This document shows positions 40,451-50,749 of a stretch of DNA of 64,000 bases, piece by piece; within the stretch, counting starts at the first letter, position 1; every line of letters begins with the position of its first letter. Under the pieces are notes generated by a model. That model worked only from the letters and a program-made list of their open reading frames with translations. It did not search any database and had not been told where the DNA came from. Source of the stretch: Procambarus clarkii (lineage: Eukaryota > Arthropoda > Malacostraca > Decapoda > Cambaridae). Where the stretch lies: positions 1,397,127-1,461,126 of the forward strand of contig NC_091200.1 of the NCBI RefSeq assembly GCF_040958095.1, in the 5' to 3' direction. A program made the translations under genes and the position numbers.

Positions 40451-43400
40451 CAGATGCTCCGTCAGGTAGTTCGTAGTCTCCAGATGCTCCGGCAGGTAGT
40501 CGGTAGTCTGCAGATGCTCCGTCAGGTAGTTGGTAGTCTCCAGATGCTCCGTCATGTAGTTGGTAGTCTCCAGCTGCTCCGTCAGGTAGTTGGTAGTCTC
40601 CATATGATCCGTCAGGTAGTTGGGATTCTCCAGATGTTCGGTCAGGTAGTTGGTTGTCTCCAGATGCTCCGTCAGGTAGTTCGTAGTCTCCAGATGCTCC
40701 GGCAGGTAGTTGGTAATCTTCAGATGGTCCGTAAGGTAGTTGGTAATCTACAGATGCTCCGGCAGGTAGTTCGTAGTCTCTAGATGCACCGTCAGGTAGT
40801 TGGTAATCTCCAGATGCTCCGTCAGGTAGTTTGTAGTCTCCAGATTCTCCGTCAGGTATTTGCTAGTCTCCAGATGCTCCGTCAAGTAGTTGATAGTCTC
40901 CAGATGCTCCGTCAGGTAGTTGGTAGTCTCCAGATGCTCCGTCAGGTAGTTGGTAGTCTCCAGATGCTCCGTCAAGTAGTTGGTAGTCTCCAGATGCTCC
41001 GTCAGGTAGTTGGTAGTCTCCAGATGCTCCGTCATATAGTTGGTAGTCTCCAGATGCTCCGTCATATAGTTGGTAGTCTCCAGATGCTCCGTCATATAGT
41101 TGGTAGTCTCCAGATGCTCCGTCATATAGTTGGTAACCTCCTGATGCTCCGTCATATAGTTGGTAGTCTCCTGACGCTCCGTCAGGTATTTGTTAGTCTG
41201 CAGATGCTCCGTCAAATAGTTGGTAGTCTCCAGATGCTCCGTCAGGTAGTTGGTAGTCTCCAGATGCTCCGTCAGGTAGTTGGTAGTCTCCAGATGCTCC
41301 GTCAGGTAGTTGGTAGTCTCCAGATGCTCCGTCATGTAGTTGGTAGTCTCCAGATGCTCCGTCATATAGTTGGTAGTCTCCAGATGCTCCGTCATGTATT
41401 TGGTAGTCTCCAGATGCTCCGTCATGTAGTTGGTAGTCTCCAGATGCTCCGTCATATAGTTGGTAGTCTCCAGATGCTCCGTCATGTAGTTGGTAGTCTC
41501 CAGATGCTCCGTCATGTAGTTGGTAGTCGCCAGATGCTCCGTCATATAGTTGGTAGTCTCCAGATGCTCCCTCATGTAGTTGGTAGTCTCCAGATGCTCC
41601 GTTATGTAGTTGGTAGTCTCCAGAGGCTCCGTCATATAGTTGGTAGTCTACAGATGCTCCGTCAAGTAGTTGGTAGTCTCCAGATGCTCTGTCAAGGAGA
41701 TGGTAGTCTCCAGATGCTCCTTCAGATAGATGGTAGTCTTCAGATGCTCCTTCAGATAGATGGTAGTCTTCAGATGCTCCGTCAGGTAGTTCGTAGTCTC
41801 CAGATGCTCCGGCAGGTAGTCGGTAGTCTGCAGATGCTCCGTCAGGTAGTTGGTAGTCTCCAGATGCTCCGTCATGTAGTTGGTAGTCTCCAGCTGCTCA
41901 GTCAGGTAGTTGGTAGTCTCCATATGATCCGTCAGGTAGTTGGGATTCTCCAGATGTTCGGTCAGGTAGTTGGTTGTCTCCAGATGCTCCGTCAGGTAGT
42001 TCGTAGTCTCCAGATGCTCCGGCAGGTAGTTGGTAATCTTCAGATGGTCCGTAAGATAGTTGGTAATCTACAGATGCTCCGGCAGGTAGTTCGTAGTCTC
42101 TAGATGCACCGTCAGGTAGTTGGTAATCTCCAGATGCTCCGTCAGGTAGTTTGTAGTCTCCAGATTCTCCGTCAGGTATTTGCTAGTCTCCAGATGCTCC
42201 GTCAAGTAGTTGATAGTCTCCAGATGCTCCGTCAGGTAGTTGGTAGTCTCCAGATGCTCCGTCAGGTAGTTGGTAGTCTCCAGATGCTCCGTCAAGTAGT
42301 TGGTAGTCTCCAGATGCTCCGTCAGGTAGTTGGTAGTCTCCAGATGCTCCGTCATATAGTTGGTAACCTCCAGATGCTCCGTCATATAGTTGGTAGTCTC
42401 CTGACGCTCCGTCAGGTATTTGTTAGTCTGCAGATGCTCCGTCAAATAGTTGGTAGTCTCCAGATGCTCCGTCAGGTAGTTGGTAGTCTCCAGATGCTCC
42501 GTCAGGTAGTTGGTAGTCTCCAGATGCTCCGTCAGGTAGTTGGAAGTCTCCAGATGCTCCAGCAATAAGTTGATGTAGTTGGTAGTCTCCAGATGCTCCG
42601 TGAGGTAGTTGGTAGTCTCCAGATGCTACTTCAGATAGTTGGTAGTCTCCAGATGCTCCGTCAGGTAGTTGGTAGTCTCCAGGTTCTCCGTCAGGTAGAT
42701 GGTATTCTCCAGATGCTCGGTCAGGTAGTTGGTAGTCTCCAGATGCTCGGTCAGGTAGTTGGTAGTTTCCAGATGCTCCATCAGGTAGTTGGTTAGTCTC
42801 CAGATGTTCCGTCAGGTAGTTGGTAATCTCCAGATGCTCCGTCAGGTAGTTGGTAGTCTCCAGGTGCTCCGTCAGGTAGTTGGTAGTCTCCAAATGCTCC
42901 GTCAGGTAGTTGGTACTCTCCAGGTGCTCCGTCAGGTAGTTGGTAGTGTACAGATGCTCCGTAAGGTAGTTGGTAGCCTCCAGATGCTCCGTCAGGTAGT
43001 TAGTTGTCTCCAGATGCTCCGTCAGGTAGTTGGTAGTCGCTAGATGCTCCGTCATATAGTTGATATCGTCCAGATGCTCCGTCACATAGTTGGTAGTCTC
43101 CAAATGCTCCGTCATGTAGTTAGTAGTATCCTGATGCTCCGTCAGGTAATTGGAAGTCTCTAGATGCTCCGTCAGGTAGTTGGTAGCCTCCAGATGCTCC
43201 GTCATATAGTTGGTAGTCTACAGATGCTCCGTCATGTAGTTGGTAGTCTCCAGATGCTCCGTCATGTAGTTGGTAGTCTCCAGATGCTCCGTCATATAGC
43301 TGGTAGTCTCCAGATGCTCCGTCATGTATTTGGTAGTCTCCAGATGCTCCGTCATGTAGTTGGTAGTCTCCAGATGCTCCGTCATATAGTTGGTAGTCTC

Positions 43401-45860
43401 CAGATGCTCTGTCATGTAGTTGGTAGTCTCCAGATGCTCCGTCATGTAGTTGGTAGTCGCCAGATGCTCCGTCATATAGTTGGTAGTCTCCAGATGCTCC
43501 CTCATGTAGTTGGTAGTCTCCAGATGCTCCGTTATGTAGTTGGTAGTCTCCAGAGGCTCCGTCATATAGTTGGTAGTCTACAGATGCTCCGTCAAGTAGT
43601 TGGTAGTCTCCAGATGCTCTGTCAAGGAGATGGTAGTCTCCAGATGCTCCTTCAGATAGATGGTAGTCTTCAGATGCTCCTTCAGATAGATGGTAGTCTT
43701 CAGATGCGCCGTCAGGTAGTTCGTAGTCTCCAGATGCTCCGGCAGGTAGTCGGTAGTCTGCAGATGCTCCGTCAGGTAGTTGGTAGTCTCCAGATGCTCC
43801 GTCATGTAGTTGGTAGTCTCCAGCTGCTCCGTCAGGTAGTTGGTAGTCTCCATATGATCCGTCAGGTAGTTGGGATTCTCCAGATGTTCGGTCAGGTAGT
43901 TGGTTGTCTCCAGATGCTCCGTCAGGTAGTTCGTAGTCTCCAGATGCTCCGGCAGGTAGTTGGTAATCTTCAGATGGTCCGTAAGGTAGTTGGTAATCTA
44001 CAGATGCTCCGGCAGGTAGTTCGTCGTCTCTAGATGCACCGTCAGGTAGTTGGTAATCTCCAGATGCTCCGTCAGGTAGTTTGTAGTCTCCAGATTCTCC
44101 GTCAGGTATTTGCTAGTCTCCAGATGCTCCGTCAGGTAGTTGGTAGTCTCCAGATGCTCCGTCAGGCAGTTGGTAGTCTCCAGATGCTCCGTCAAGTAGA
44201 TGGTAGTCTCCAGATGCTCCGTCAGGTAGTTGGTAGTCTCCAGATGCTCCGTCATATAGTTGGTAGTCTCCAGATGCTCCGTCATATAGTTGGTAGTCTC
44301 CAGATGCTCCGTCATATAGTTGGTAGTCTCCAGATGCTCCGTCATATAGTTGGTAACCTCCTGATGCTCCGTCATATAGTTGGTAGTCTCCTGACGCTCC
44401 GTCAGGTATTTGTTAGTCTGCAGATGCTCCGTCAAATAGTTGGTAGTCTCCAGATGCTCCGTCAGGTAGTTGGTAGTCTCCAGATGCTCCGTCAGGTAGT
44501 TGGTAGTCTCCAGATGCTCCGTCAGGTAGTTGGTAGTCTCCAGATGCTCCGTCATGTAGTTGGTAGTCTCCAGATGCTCCGTCATATAGTTGGTAGTCTC
44601 CAGATGCTCCGTCATGTATTTGGTAGTCTCCAGATGCTCCGTCATGTAGTTGGTAGTCTCCAGATGCTCCGTCATATAGTTGGTAGTCTCCAGATGCTCC
44701 GTCATGTAGTTGGTAGTCTCCAGATGCTCCGTCATGTAGTTGGTAGTCGCCAGATGCTCCGTCATATAGTTGGTAGTCTCCAGATGCTCCCTCATGTAGT
44801 TGGTAGTCTCCAGATGCTCCGTTATGTAGTTGGTAGTCTCCAGAGGCTCCGTCATATAGTTGGTAGTCTACAGATGCTCCGTCAAGTAGTTGGTAGTCTC
44901 CAGATGCTCTGTCAAGGAGATGGTAGTCTCCAGATGCTCCTTCAGATAGATGGTAGTCTTCAGATGCTCTTTCAGATAGATGGTAGTCTTCAGATGCTCC
45001 GTCAGGTAGTTCGTAGTCTCCAGATGCTCCGGCAGGTAGTCGGTAGTCTGCAGATGCTCCGTCAGGTAGTTGGTAGTCTCCAGATGCTCCGTCATGTAGT
45101 TGGTAGTCTCCAGCTGCTCCGTCAGGTAGTTGGTAGTCTCCATATGATCCGTCAGGTAGTTGGGATTCTCCAGATGTTCGGTCAGGTAGTTGGTTGTCTC
45201 CAGATGCTCCGTCAGGTAGTTCGTAGTCTCCAGATGCTCCGGCAGGTAGTTGGTAATCTTCAGATGGTCCGTAAGGTAGTTGGTAATCTACAGATGCTCC
45301 GGCAGGTAGTTCGTAGTCTCTAGATGCACCGTCAGGTAGTTGGTAATCTCCAGATGCTCCGTCAGGTAGTTTGTAGTCTCCAGATTCTCCGTCAGGTAGT
45401 TGGTAGTCTCCAGATGCTCCGTCAAGTAGTTGATAGTCTCCAGATGCTCCGTCAGGTAGTTGGTAGTCTCCAGATGCTCCGTCAGGTAGTTGGTAGTCTC
45501 CAGATGCTCCGTCAAGTAGTTGGTAGTCTCCAGATGCTCCGTCAGGTAGTTGGTAGTCTCCAGATGCTCCGTCATATAGTTGGTAGTCTCCAGATGCTCC
45601 GTCATATAGTTGGTAGTCTCCAGATGCTCCGTCATATAGTTGGTAACCTCCTGATGCTCCGTCATATAGTTGGTAGTCTCCTGACGCTCCGTCAGGTATT
45701 TGTTAGTCTGCAGATGCTCCGTCAAATAGTTGGTAGTCTCCAGATGCTCCGTCAGGTAGTTGGTAGTCTCCAGATGCTCCGTCAGGTAGTTGGTAGTCTC
45801 CAGATGCTCCGTCAGATAGTTGGAAGTCTCCAGATGCTCCAGCAATAAGTTGATGTAGTT
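40450..45860. repeat. Further 1.3-kb tandem blocks within the 30-bp array
   Basis: Blocks starting near 40328 and 41648 share landmarks at 1,320-bp spacing, and those near 43578 and 44868 at 1,290 bp. The 30-bp difference equals one unit. Both pairs carry the same run of four to five tcatatag units followed by the tgacgctcc unit. A longer block containing the 39-bp unit with caataagttgatg sits between them (42541-43200). Confidence 0.75.
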
Positions 45861-46879
45861 GGTAGTCTCCAGATGCTCCATCAGGAAGTTGATGTAGTTG
45901 GTAATCTCCAGATGCTCCGTCAGGTAGTTGGTAGTCTCCAGATGCTCCGTCAGGTAGTTGGTAGTCTCCAGATGCTACTTCAGATAGTTGGTAGTCTCCA
46001 GGTGCTCCTTCAGATTGTTGGTAGTGTACAGATGCTCCGTAAGGTAGTTGGTAGTCTCCAGATGCTCCGTCAGGTAGTTGGTATTCTCCAGATGCTCGGT
46101 CAGGTAGTTGGTAGTCTCCAGATGCTCCGTCATATAGTTGGTAGTCTCCAGATGCTCCGTCAGGTAGCTGGTAGTCTCCAGATGCTCCGTCAGGTAGTTG
46201 GTAGTCTCCAGATGCTCTTTCAGGTTGTTGGTAGTCTCCAGATGCTCCGTCAGGTGTTTGGTAGTCTCCAGATGCTCCATCAGGTAGTTGGTTAGTCTCC
46301 AGATACTCCGTCAGGTATTTGGTAGTCTCCAGATGCTCCATCAGGTAGTTGGTTAGTCTCCAGATGCTCCGTCAGGTAGTTGGTAATCTCCAGATGCTCC
46401 GTCAGGTAGTTGGTAGTCTCCAGGTGCTCCGTCAGGTAGTTGGTAGTCTCCAAATGCTCCGTCAGGTAGTTGGTACTCTCCAGGTGCTCCGTCAGGTAGT
46501 TGGTAGTGTACAGATGCTCCGTAAGGTAGTTGGTAGCCTCCAGATGCTCCGTCAGGTAGTTAGTTGTCTCCAGATGCTCCGTCAGGTAGTTGGTAGTCGC
46601 TAGATGCTCCGTCATATAGTTGATATCGTCCAGATTCTCCGTCACATAGTTGGTAGTCTCCAAATGCTCCGTCATGTAGTTAGTAGTATCCTTATGCTCC
46701 GTCAGGTAATTGGAAGTCTCTAGATGCTCCGTCAGGTAGTTGGTAGTCTCCAGATGCTCCGTCATGTAGTTGCTAGTCTCCAGATGCTCCGTCATGTAGT
46801 TGGTAGTCTCCAGATGCTCCGTCATGTAGTTGGTAGTCTCCAGATGCTCCGTCATATAGTTGGTAGTCTCCAGATGCTC

Positions 46880-47404
46880 CGTCATGTAGTTGGTAGTCTC
46901 CAGAGGCTCCATCATATAGTTGGTAGTCTACAGATGCCCCGTCATGTAGTTGGTAGTCTTCAGATGCTCTGTCATGTAATTGATGTAGTTGGTAGTCTCC
47001 AGTTACTCTGTCAGGTAGTTAGTAGTCTCAAGATGCTCCGTCAGGTAGTTGGAAGTCTCCAGATGCTCTGTCATGTAGTTGATGTAGTTGGTAGTCTCCA
47101 GATGCTCCGGCAGGAGGTTGATGTTGTTGGTAGTCTCCAGATGCTCCGGCAGGAGGTTGATGTTGTTGGTAGTCTCCAGATGCTCCGGCAAGTAGTTGGT
47201 AGTCTCCAGATGCTCCGGCAAGTAGTTGGTAGTCTCCAGAAGCTTTCAGGTAGTTGATAGTCTCCAGAAGCTGTCAGGTAGTTGATAGTCTCCAGATGCT
47301 CCGTCAGGTAGTTGGTAGTCTCCAGATACTCCGTCAGGCAGTTGGTAGTCGCCAGATGCTCCGTCAAGTAGTTGATGTTGTTGGTAGTCTCCAGATAGTT
47401 GATA
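46880..47404. repeat. Degenerate right edge of the 30-bp array
   Basis: In the last 500 bp the units become irregular. Several 39-42-bp units carry gatgtagttgg or gatgttgttgg inserts (near 46980, 47080, 47115, 47160 and 47370), and shortened units with agaagctttc and agaagctgtc lie near 47240 and 47267. Such decay at array edges is expected when unequal exchange homogenises the interior but not the ends. The array stops at 47404, where LINE sequence begins. Confidence 0.85.
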
Positions 47405-47790
47405 GATTCTCACCATGAGCTTGCAGATGTGTGATGTCAAGCTAATCGGCCGGTAGTCTTCTGCTGAGGTCTTTCTGCCTTTTTTGAAAATAGGGGTAAC
47501 ATTTGCATATTTCCCATCTTGGGGAACTACCCCAATTGGGTCAGAGATTTTGGGAAAAGTAGTTTCAGTGGTAGGCATAGTTCTTCTGACAGTTCCTTTA
47601 TGACTTTGGATAGGATTCCATCCACACCTGGGACTTTTGAATCTTTTAGTGTGTAAATGTTCTTTCTATTTTTTTCCCATATACCATCCTGGAGGAGATG
47701 TATATAATCAAGTGCAATTTAATTTCTTGAAGCTTTTTTTCTGAATTGACGTTTAATTTCCAAAATACTGAAGCTGGGTTTGTTTGATTC
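47405..47790 (-). mobile_element. CR1/Jockey-like LINE fragment, reverse-transcriptase N-terminal part
   Basis: Read on the minus strand, this encodes the start of a non-LTR retrotransposon reverse transcriptase. From about 47640 down it reads KDSKVPGVDGI, then KVIKELSEELCLPLKLLF. After a shift of frame it reads GVVPQDGKYANVTPIFKKG and EDYRPISLTSHICKLM. These are the fingers/early palm motifs of CR1, Jockey and related LINEs (P-G-x-D-x-I; P-x-x-W-K-x-A-x-V-x-P-I-F-K-K-G; N-Y-R-P-I-S-L-T-S). The tryptophan usually found before K is glycine here. A third frame (LQEIKL, about 47735) probably continues the match upstream, and weaker similarity (SVFWKLNVNSE) may reach about 47790. There are two frame breaks, so the copy is dead. 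The catalytic YADD region is absent: the sequence turns into the 30-bp array right after ICKLMVRI. The upstream limit is uncertain. Confidence 0.85.
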
Positions 47791-47795
47791 ATCAG
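47775..47795 (+). promoter_or_regulatory. Probable 3' splice site (acceptor) of host exon
   Basis: The stretch ggtttgtttgattcatcag is T-rich and ends in CAG at 47793-47795, immediately before an open coding stretch. It overlaps the far end of the antisense LINE similarity, so the LINE insertion may lie against the exon or even supply part of this signal. The signal is of moderate quality. Confidence 0.55.
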
Positions 47796-47918
47796 ATGAG
47801 CAGCACGAACGAGATGGAGGAGATTACTGGGAAGTTTCTGGAAGAGTTCCGTCAACCCGGCCAGGATCCCCATCAACTCATCGCTAAATACGATGAGTTG
47901 TGTAAGATCTACGACAAG
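47796..47918 (+). CDS. Probable internal or first coding exon of an unidentified host gene (41 codons)
   Basis: A 123-nt open stretch bounded by CAG at 47795 and AAG|GTAACT at 47918/47919 matches an exon of length divisible by three. It translates as MSSTNEMEEITGKFLEEF followed by RQPGQDPHQLIAKYDELC and KIYDK, a hydrophilic, probably helical segment with mixed codon use. It is richer in G+C than the AT-rich sequence around it. I do not recognise the protein. The ATG at the very start could be a true initiator or just the first codon of an internal phase-0 exon; nothing decides this. No partner exons were found in the window. Upstream lie a LINE fragment and the 47-kb minisatellite, downstream at least 16 kb of repeats, so neighbouring introns must be very long or the exon is an isolated duplicate. 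The minus-strand frame across this stretch looks like a shadow. Confidence 0.6.
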
Positions 47919-47927
47919 GTAACTATA
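47919..47927 (+). promoter_or_regulatory. Probable 5' splice site (donor)
   Basis: AAG|GTAACTATA fits the consensus MAG|GTRAGT at positions -2 to +4 (only the G at +5 is missing) and follows the open frame exactly at a codon boundary. The coding frame runs on only about ten codons beyond it before a stop, as expected for an intron. Confidence 0.55.
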
Positions 47928-47972
47928 GTTTACATTTTTGTTTATTAGACCATTATTGTTGTTAACTTGCCC

Positions 47973-48334
47973 GTTGTCTAGGACCCATAACATCATACAT
48001 GTTGTCTACGACCCATAACATCATACACATTGTCTAGGACCCATAACATCATACACGTTGTCTAGGACCCATAACATCATACACGTTGTCTAGGACCACT
48101 AACATCATACACGTTGTCTAGGACCCATAACACCATACACATTGTCTAGGACCCATAACATCATACACCTTGTCTAGGACCCATAACACCATACACATTG
48201 TCTAGGACCCATAACATCATACACATTGTCTAGGACCCATAACATCATACACCTTGTCTAGGACCCCTAACATCATACACATTGTCTAGGACCCATAACA
48301 TAATACACGTTGTGTAGGACCTATAACATCATAC
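47973..48334. repeat. 28-bp minisatellite, about 13 copies
   Basis: A 28-bp unit beginning gttgtctaggacccataac and continuing atcatacac is repeated head to tail about 13 times with few substitutions (for example catacaca against catacacg, atcata against accata). It starts 54 bp after the putative splice donor. It is unrelated in sequence to the 30-bp array. The last unit decays at about 48334 (ctataacatcatacta). Confidence 0.95.
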
Positions 48335-48567
48335 TAGATCATGATGATTCTCACCATGATTTGAACAAACTTAAAATTGTTCACTGACTTCTTTTTGTCG
48401 TCAGTTTACCTTTTGACATTATAGTTTTAAGTGTAAACTAGACCAAGTGTTTTAAGTGTTAAATAAGTGTTAACTTCGCAGAACAATTCTATAACACACT
48501 TTACACGGATGAATATAAAGTGTTTGATTGTTTATATGCTGCTCTAGCAGGGATATTTATAAATACA
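48335..48567. other. AT-rich unique sequence, no gene seen
   Basis: This is short AT-rich intron-like sequence between the 28-bp array and the MITE-like element. It has no open frame of note and no recognisable RNA or repeat apart from a few tgttaa/agtgttaa words near 48430-48475. Confidence 0.6.
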
Positions 48568-49216
<649 letters not shown>

Positions 49217-49237
49217 TTTATTTCCATAAAATTTACT

Positions 49238-50071
49238 ATGGAGACTGAAATTGATATATGTTTGCCATTCTTAGATGTGCTTATTCATAGGGAAGACTCT
49301 TCATTAAAGTTTAGTGTTTACAGAAAACCTACGAATAATTTATCTTATGTTCATTATTTTTCAGGGCATAGATACAATGTAAAAAAGTCAATTTTTTCTT
49401 CAATGTATCTAAGAGCTCTTCGAGTTGTGAGTCCAGAATTCTTAGACGAAGAATTTAAGAATATTGATTCGATTGGTCTAAAGCTTTGTTACCCACTGAA
49501 TTTTTTGGAAGTTTGTCGTAACAAAGCACGTCGTACATATTATAATAATGTATGCAGTGAAAGGATTCACCCAAAGAATGTGTTATGTTTACCATATTTC
49601 GCTGGGTTTGAGAATATAGTCAAGGCCTTGAAACTTTTTAATATAGATGTAATGTTTAGCTACGAAAACACTGTTGGTAAGCTATTAGTTGGAAACAGCC
49701 CGCGTAGTGATAATTGCGTCATTTATAAAATACCTTGTAAGGAATGTAATAAGTTCTATGTCGGGCAAACATCTAAAGATTTAAAATGTAGAATATCGCA
49801 ACATAAATACTCTGTAAGACATGGCCAATTGTCTGATGCTTTGTTTGTTCATTTGTCTGAAAAAGCTCACCAAATTGATTGGGAGAGTGCTTCTTCAATA
49901 ACAAATTGTAAAAGCACCTATAACAGAAACATAATTGAATCTGCTTTGATACAGATCACAAAAGAAAGTAATTTGAATATTAGCAGTGGTCTATATAACT
50001 TAGATCCATTTCTAATAGATCAGCTAAAGGGCGATTTAAGTAGGATCATTGAAAAACATTTGTCTCACTAA
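49238..50071 (+). CDS. Penelope-like element protein, C-terminal part: RT end plus GIY-YIG endonuclease
   Basis: 277 residues. Residues 1-45 ([29 protein letters not shown]) are the conserved PLE reverse-transcriptase segment that follows the catalytic palm. Residues 46-150 ([16 protein letters not shown] and following) form the thumb/linker. Residues 158-250 are the GIY-YIG nuclease: VIYKIPC (161-167), KFYVGQT (172-178), R185, H189, a conserved ESALI with E234, and the [11 protein letters not shown] tail (247-257). The C167-x2-C170 pair matches the cysteines typical of PLE nucleases. The family uses the RT and nuclease for target-primed retrotransposition. The RT palm is missing, so this copy could not move alone. 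The frame runs upstream of the ATG (IKFTMETE) as in full-length PLEs, so this ATG is an internal methionine and not the family's start. A stop lies upstream within the inverted repeat. Confidence 0.9.
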   Translation: METEIDICLPFLDVLIHREDSSLKFSVYRKPTNNLSYVHYFSGHRYNVKKSIFSSMYLRALRVVSPEFLDEEFKNIDSIGLKLCYPLNFLEVCRNKARRTYYNNVCSERIHPKNVLCLPYFAGFENIVKALKLFNIDVMFSYENTVGKLLVGNSPRSDNCVIYKIPCKECNKFYVGQTSKDLKCRISQHKYSVRHGQLSDALFVHLSEKAHQIDWESASSITNCKSTYNRNIIESALIQITKESNLNISSGLYNLDPFLIDQLKGDLSRIIEKHLSH

Positions 50072-50157
50072 TTCATTGTATATATTTACCATTTTTTGCT
50101 ATAATTACCTATGTATTGTGCTTTTATGTTTGTTGTATCAGATGGGCCATTGGGCTA

Positions 50158-50188
50158 CATCAGATGGGCCAATTGGGTGCATCTGATG
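50158..50188 (+). repeat. Short inverted repeat in the PLE 3' untranslated region
   Basis: Catcagatg (50158-50166) and catctgatg (50180-50188) are perfect 9-bp inverted repeats around a 13-nt loop. They lie in a stretch rich in repeated gatgggcca words (50142-50200). The function is unknown; it could be an RNA hairpin in the PLE tail. Confidence 0.6.
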
Positions 50189-50285
50189 GGCCAATGGGCC
50201 GTCTGCGCTGTCCAAGTATTGTACCTCACCTCACTTCACCACTCTCTCCTGCCTATTTATACCCATCACTCGATTTGTAAAATCA

Positions 50286-50325
50286 CTCCTTCTGAAGATG
50301 TATTTAATATACGAAAGTACTTAAG
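50286..50325 (+). ncRNA. Possible degenerate hammerhead-ribozyme-like motif in PLE tail
   Basis: CTGAAGA (50292-50298) fits the hammerhead core CUGANGA. A 4-bp stem gtat/atac with a short loop follows, and then GAAA (50313-50316), the second core element. One extra T lies between the core and the stem, and I could not define a convincing stem III or cleavage triplet. Hammerhead motifs are documented in Penelope-like elements of many animals, which makes the match worth recording, but this copy is atypical. Confidence 0.3.
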
Positions 50326-50366
50326 GAAATTCCTGTTTCATTTTTCCTCCGTGGTCTGACATTGTC
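50320..50366 (-). repeat. Right arm of 47-bp perfect inverted repeat of the PLE
   Basis: It starts cttaaggaaattcctg and ends tctgacattgtc, the exact reverse complement of 49170-49216. It lies in the 3' untranslated region about 250 bp after the stop codon. Confidence 0.95.
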
Positions 50367-50399
50367 ACATTTTTAATCACGTGTTTATTTTCGTGATAT

Positions 50400-50727
<328 letters not shown>

Positions 50728-50749
<22 letters not shown>

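Larger units (their letters stand above)
1..47404. repeat. Giant 30-bp minisatellite array (about 1,570 units), open at left edge
   Basis: Almost every position from 1 to 47404 belongs to a head-to-tail 30-bp unit; an exact consensus unit is seen at 21181-21210. Key words in the unit are agatgctccg, tcaggtagtt and ggtagtctcc. The commonest variants change tcagg to tcatg, tcata or tcaag, or change ccgtcagg to ccttcagat with agttgg becoming agatgg. The unit is 10 codons long and lacks a stop in one plus frame (SLQMLRQVVG) and two minus frames (TEHLETTNYL and QLPDGASGDY), which explains the many long overlapping reading frames. A few units are 29, 31 or 39 bp. Orientation never changes. The array starts before the window, so its true length is unknown. 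No sign of transcription or of a start-codon context was seen, and a c-to-t change in ctccag recurrently creates plus-frame stops (ctctag). I read it as noncoding satellite DNA. Confidence 0.97.

Noticed and set aside
1-47400. Dozens of long reading frames on both strands in the first 47 kb (up to 799 codons)
   Set aside because: They follow from a stop-free 30-bp unit in three frames. They overlap one another on both strands, begin wherever an ATG in the unit falls, and end at recurrent ctctag variants or 31-bp units. No promoter or splice pattern was seen.
1-47400. CRISPR array
   Set aside because: The units are contiguous with no unique spacers, no cas genes are present, and the setting is a eukaryotic genome.
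47646-47996. 116-residue minus-strand frame across the exon
   Set aside because: Its 3' part overlaps LINE remnants and its 5' part is the reverse of the coding-like plus-strand exon and of AT-rich sequence. It shows no protein-like pattern of its own over the exon.
50140-50205. Hammerhead ribozyme at the ctgatggg words
   Set aside because: The core CUGANGA is not matched and no GAAA follows at suitable spacing.
50111-50359. 82-residue plus-strand frame after the PLE protein
   Set aside because: It lies in the PLE 3' untranslated region and tail repeats and has no family resemblance.
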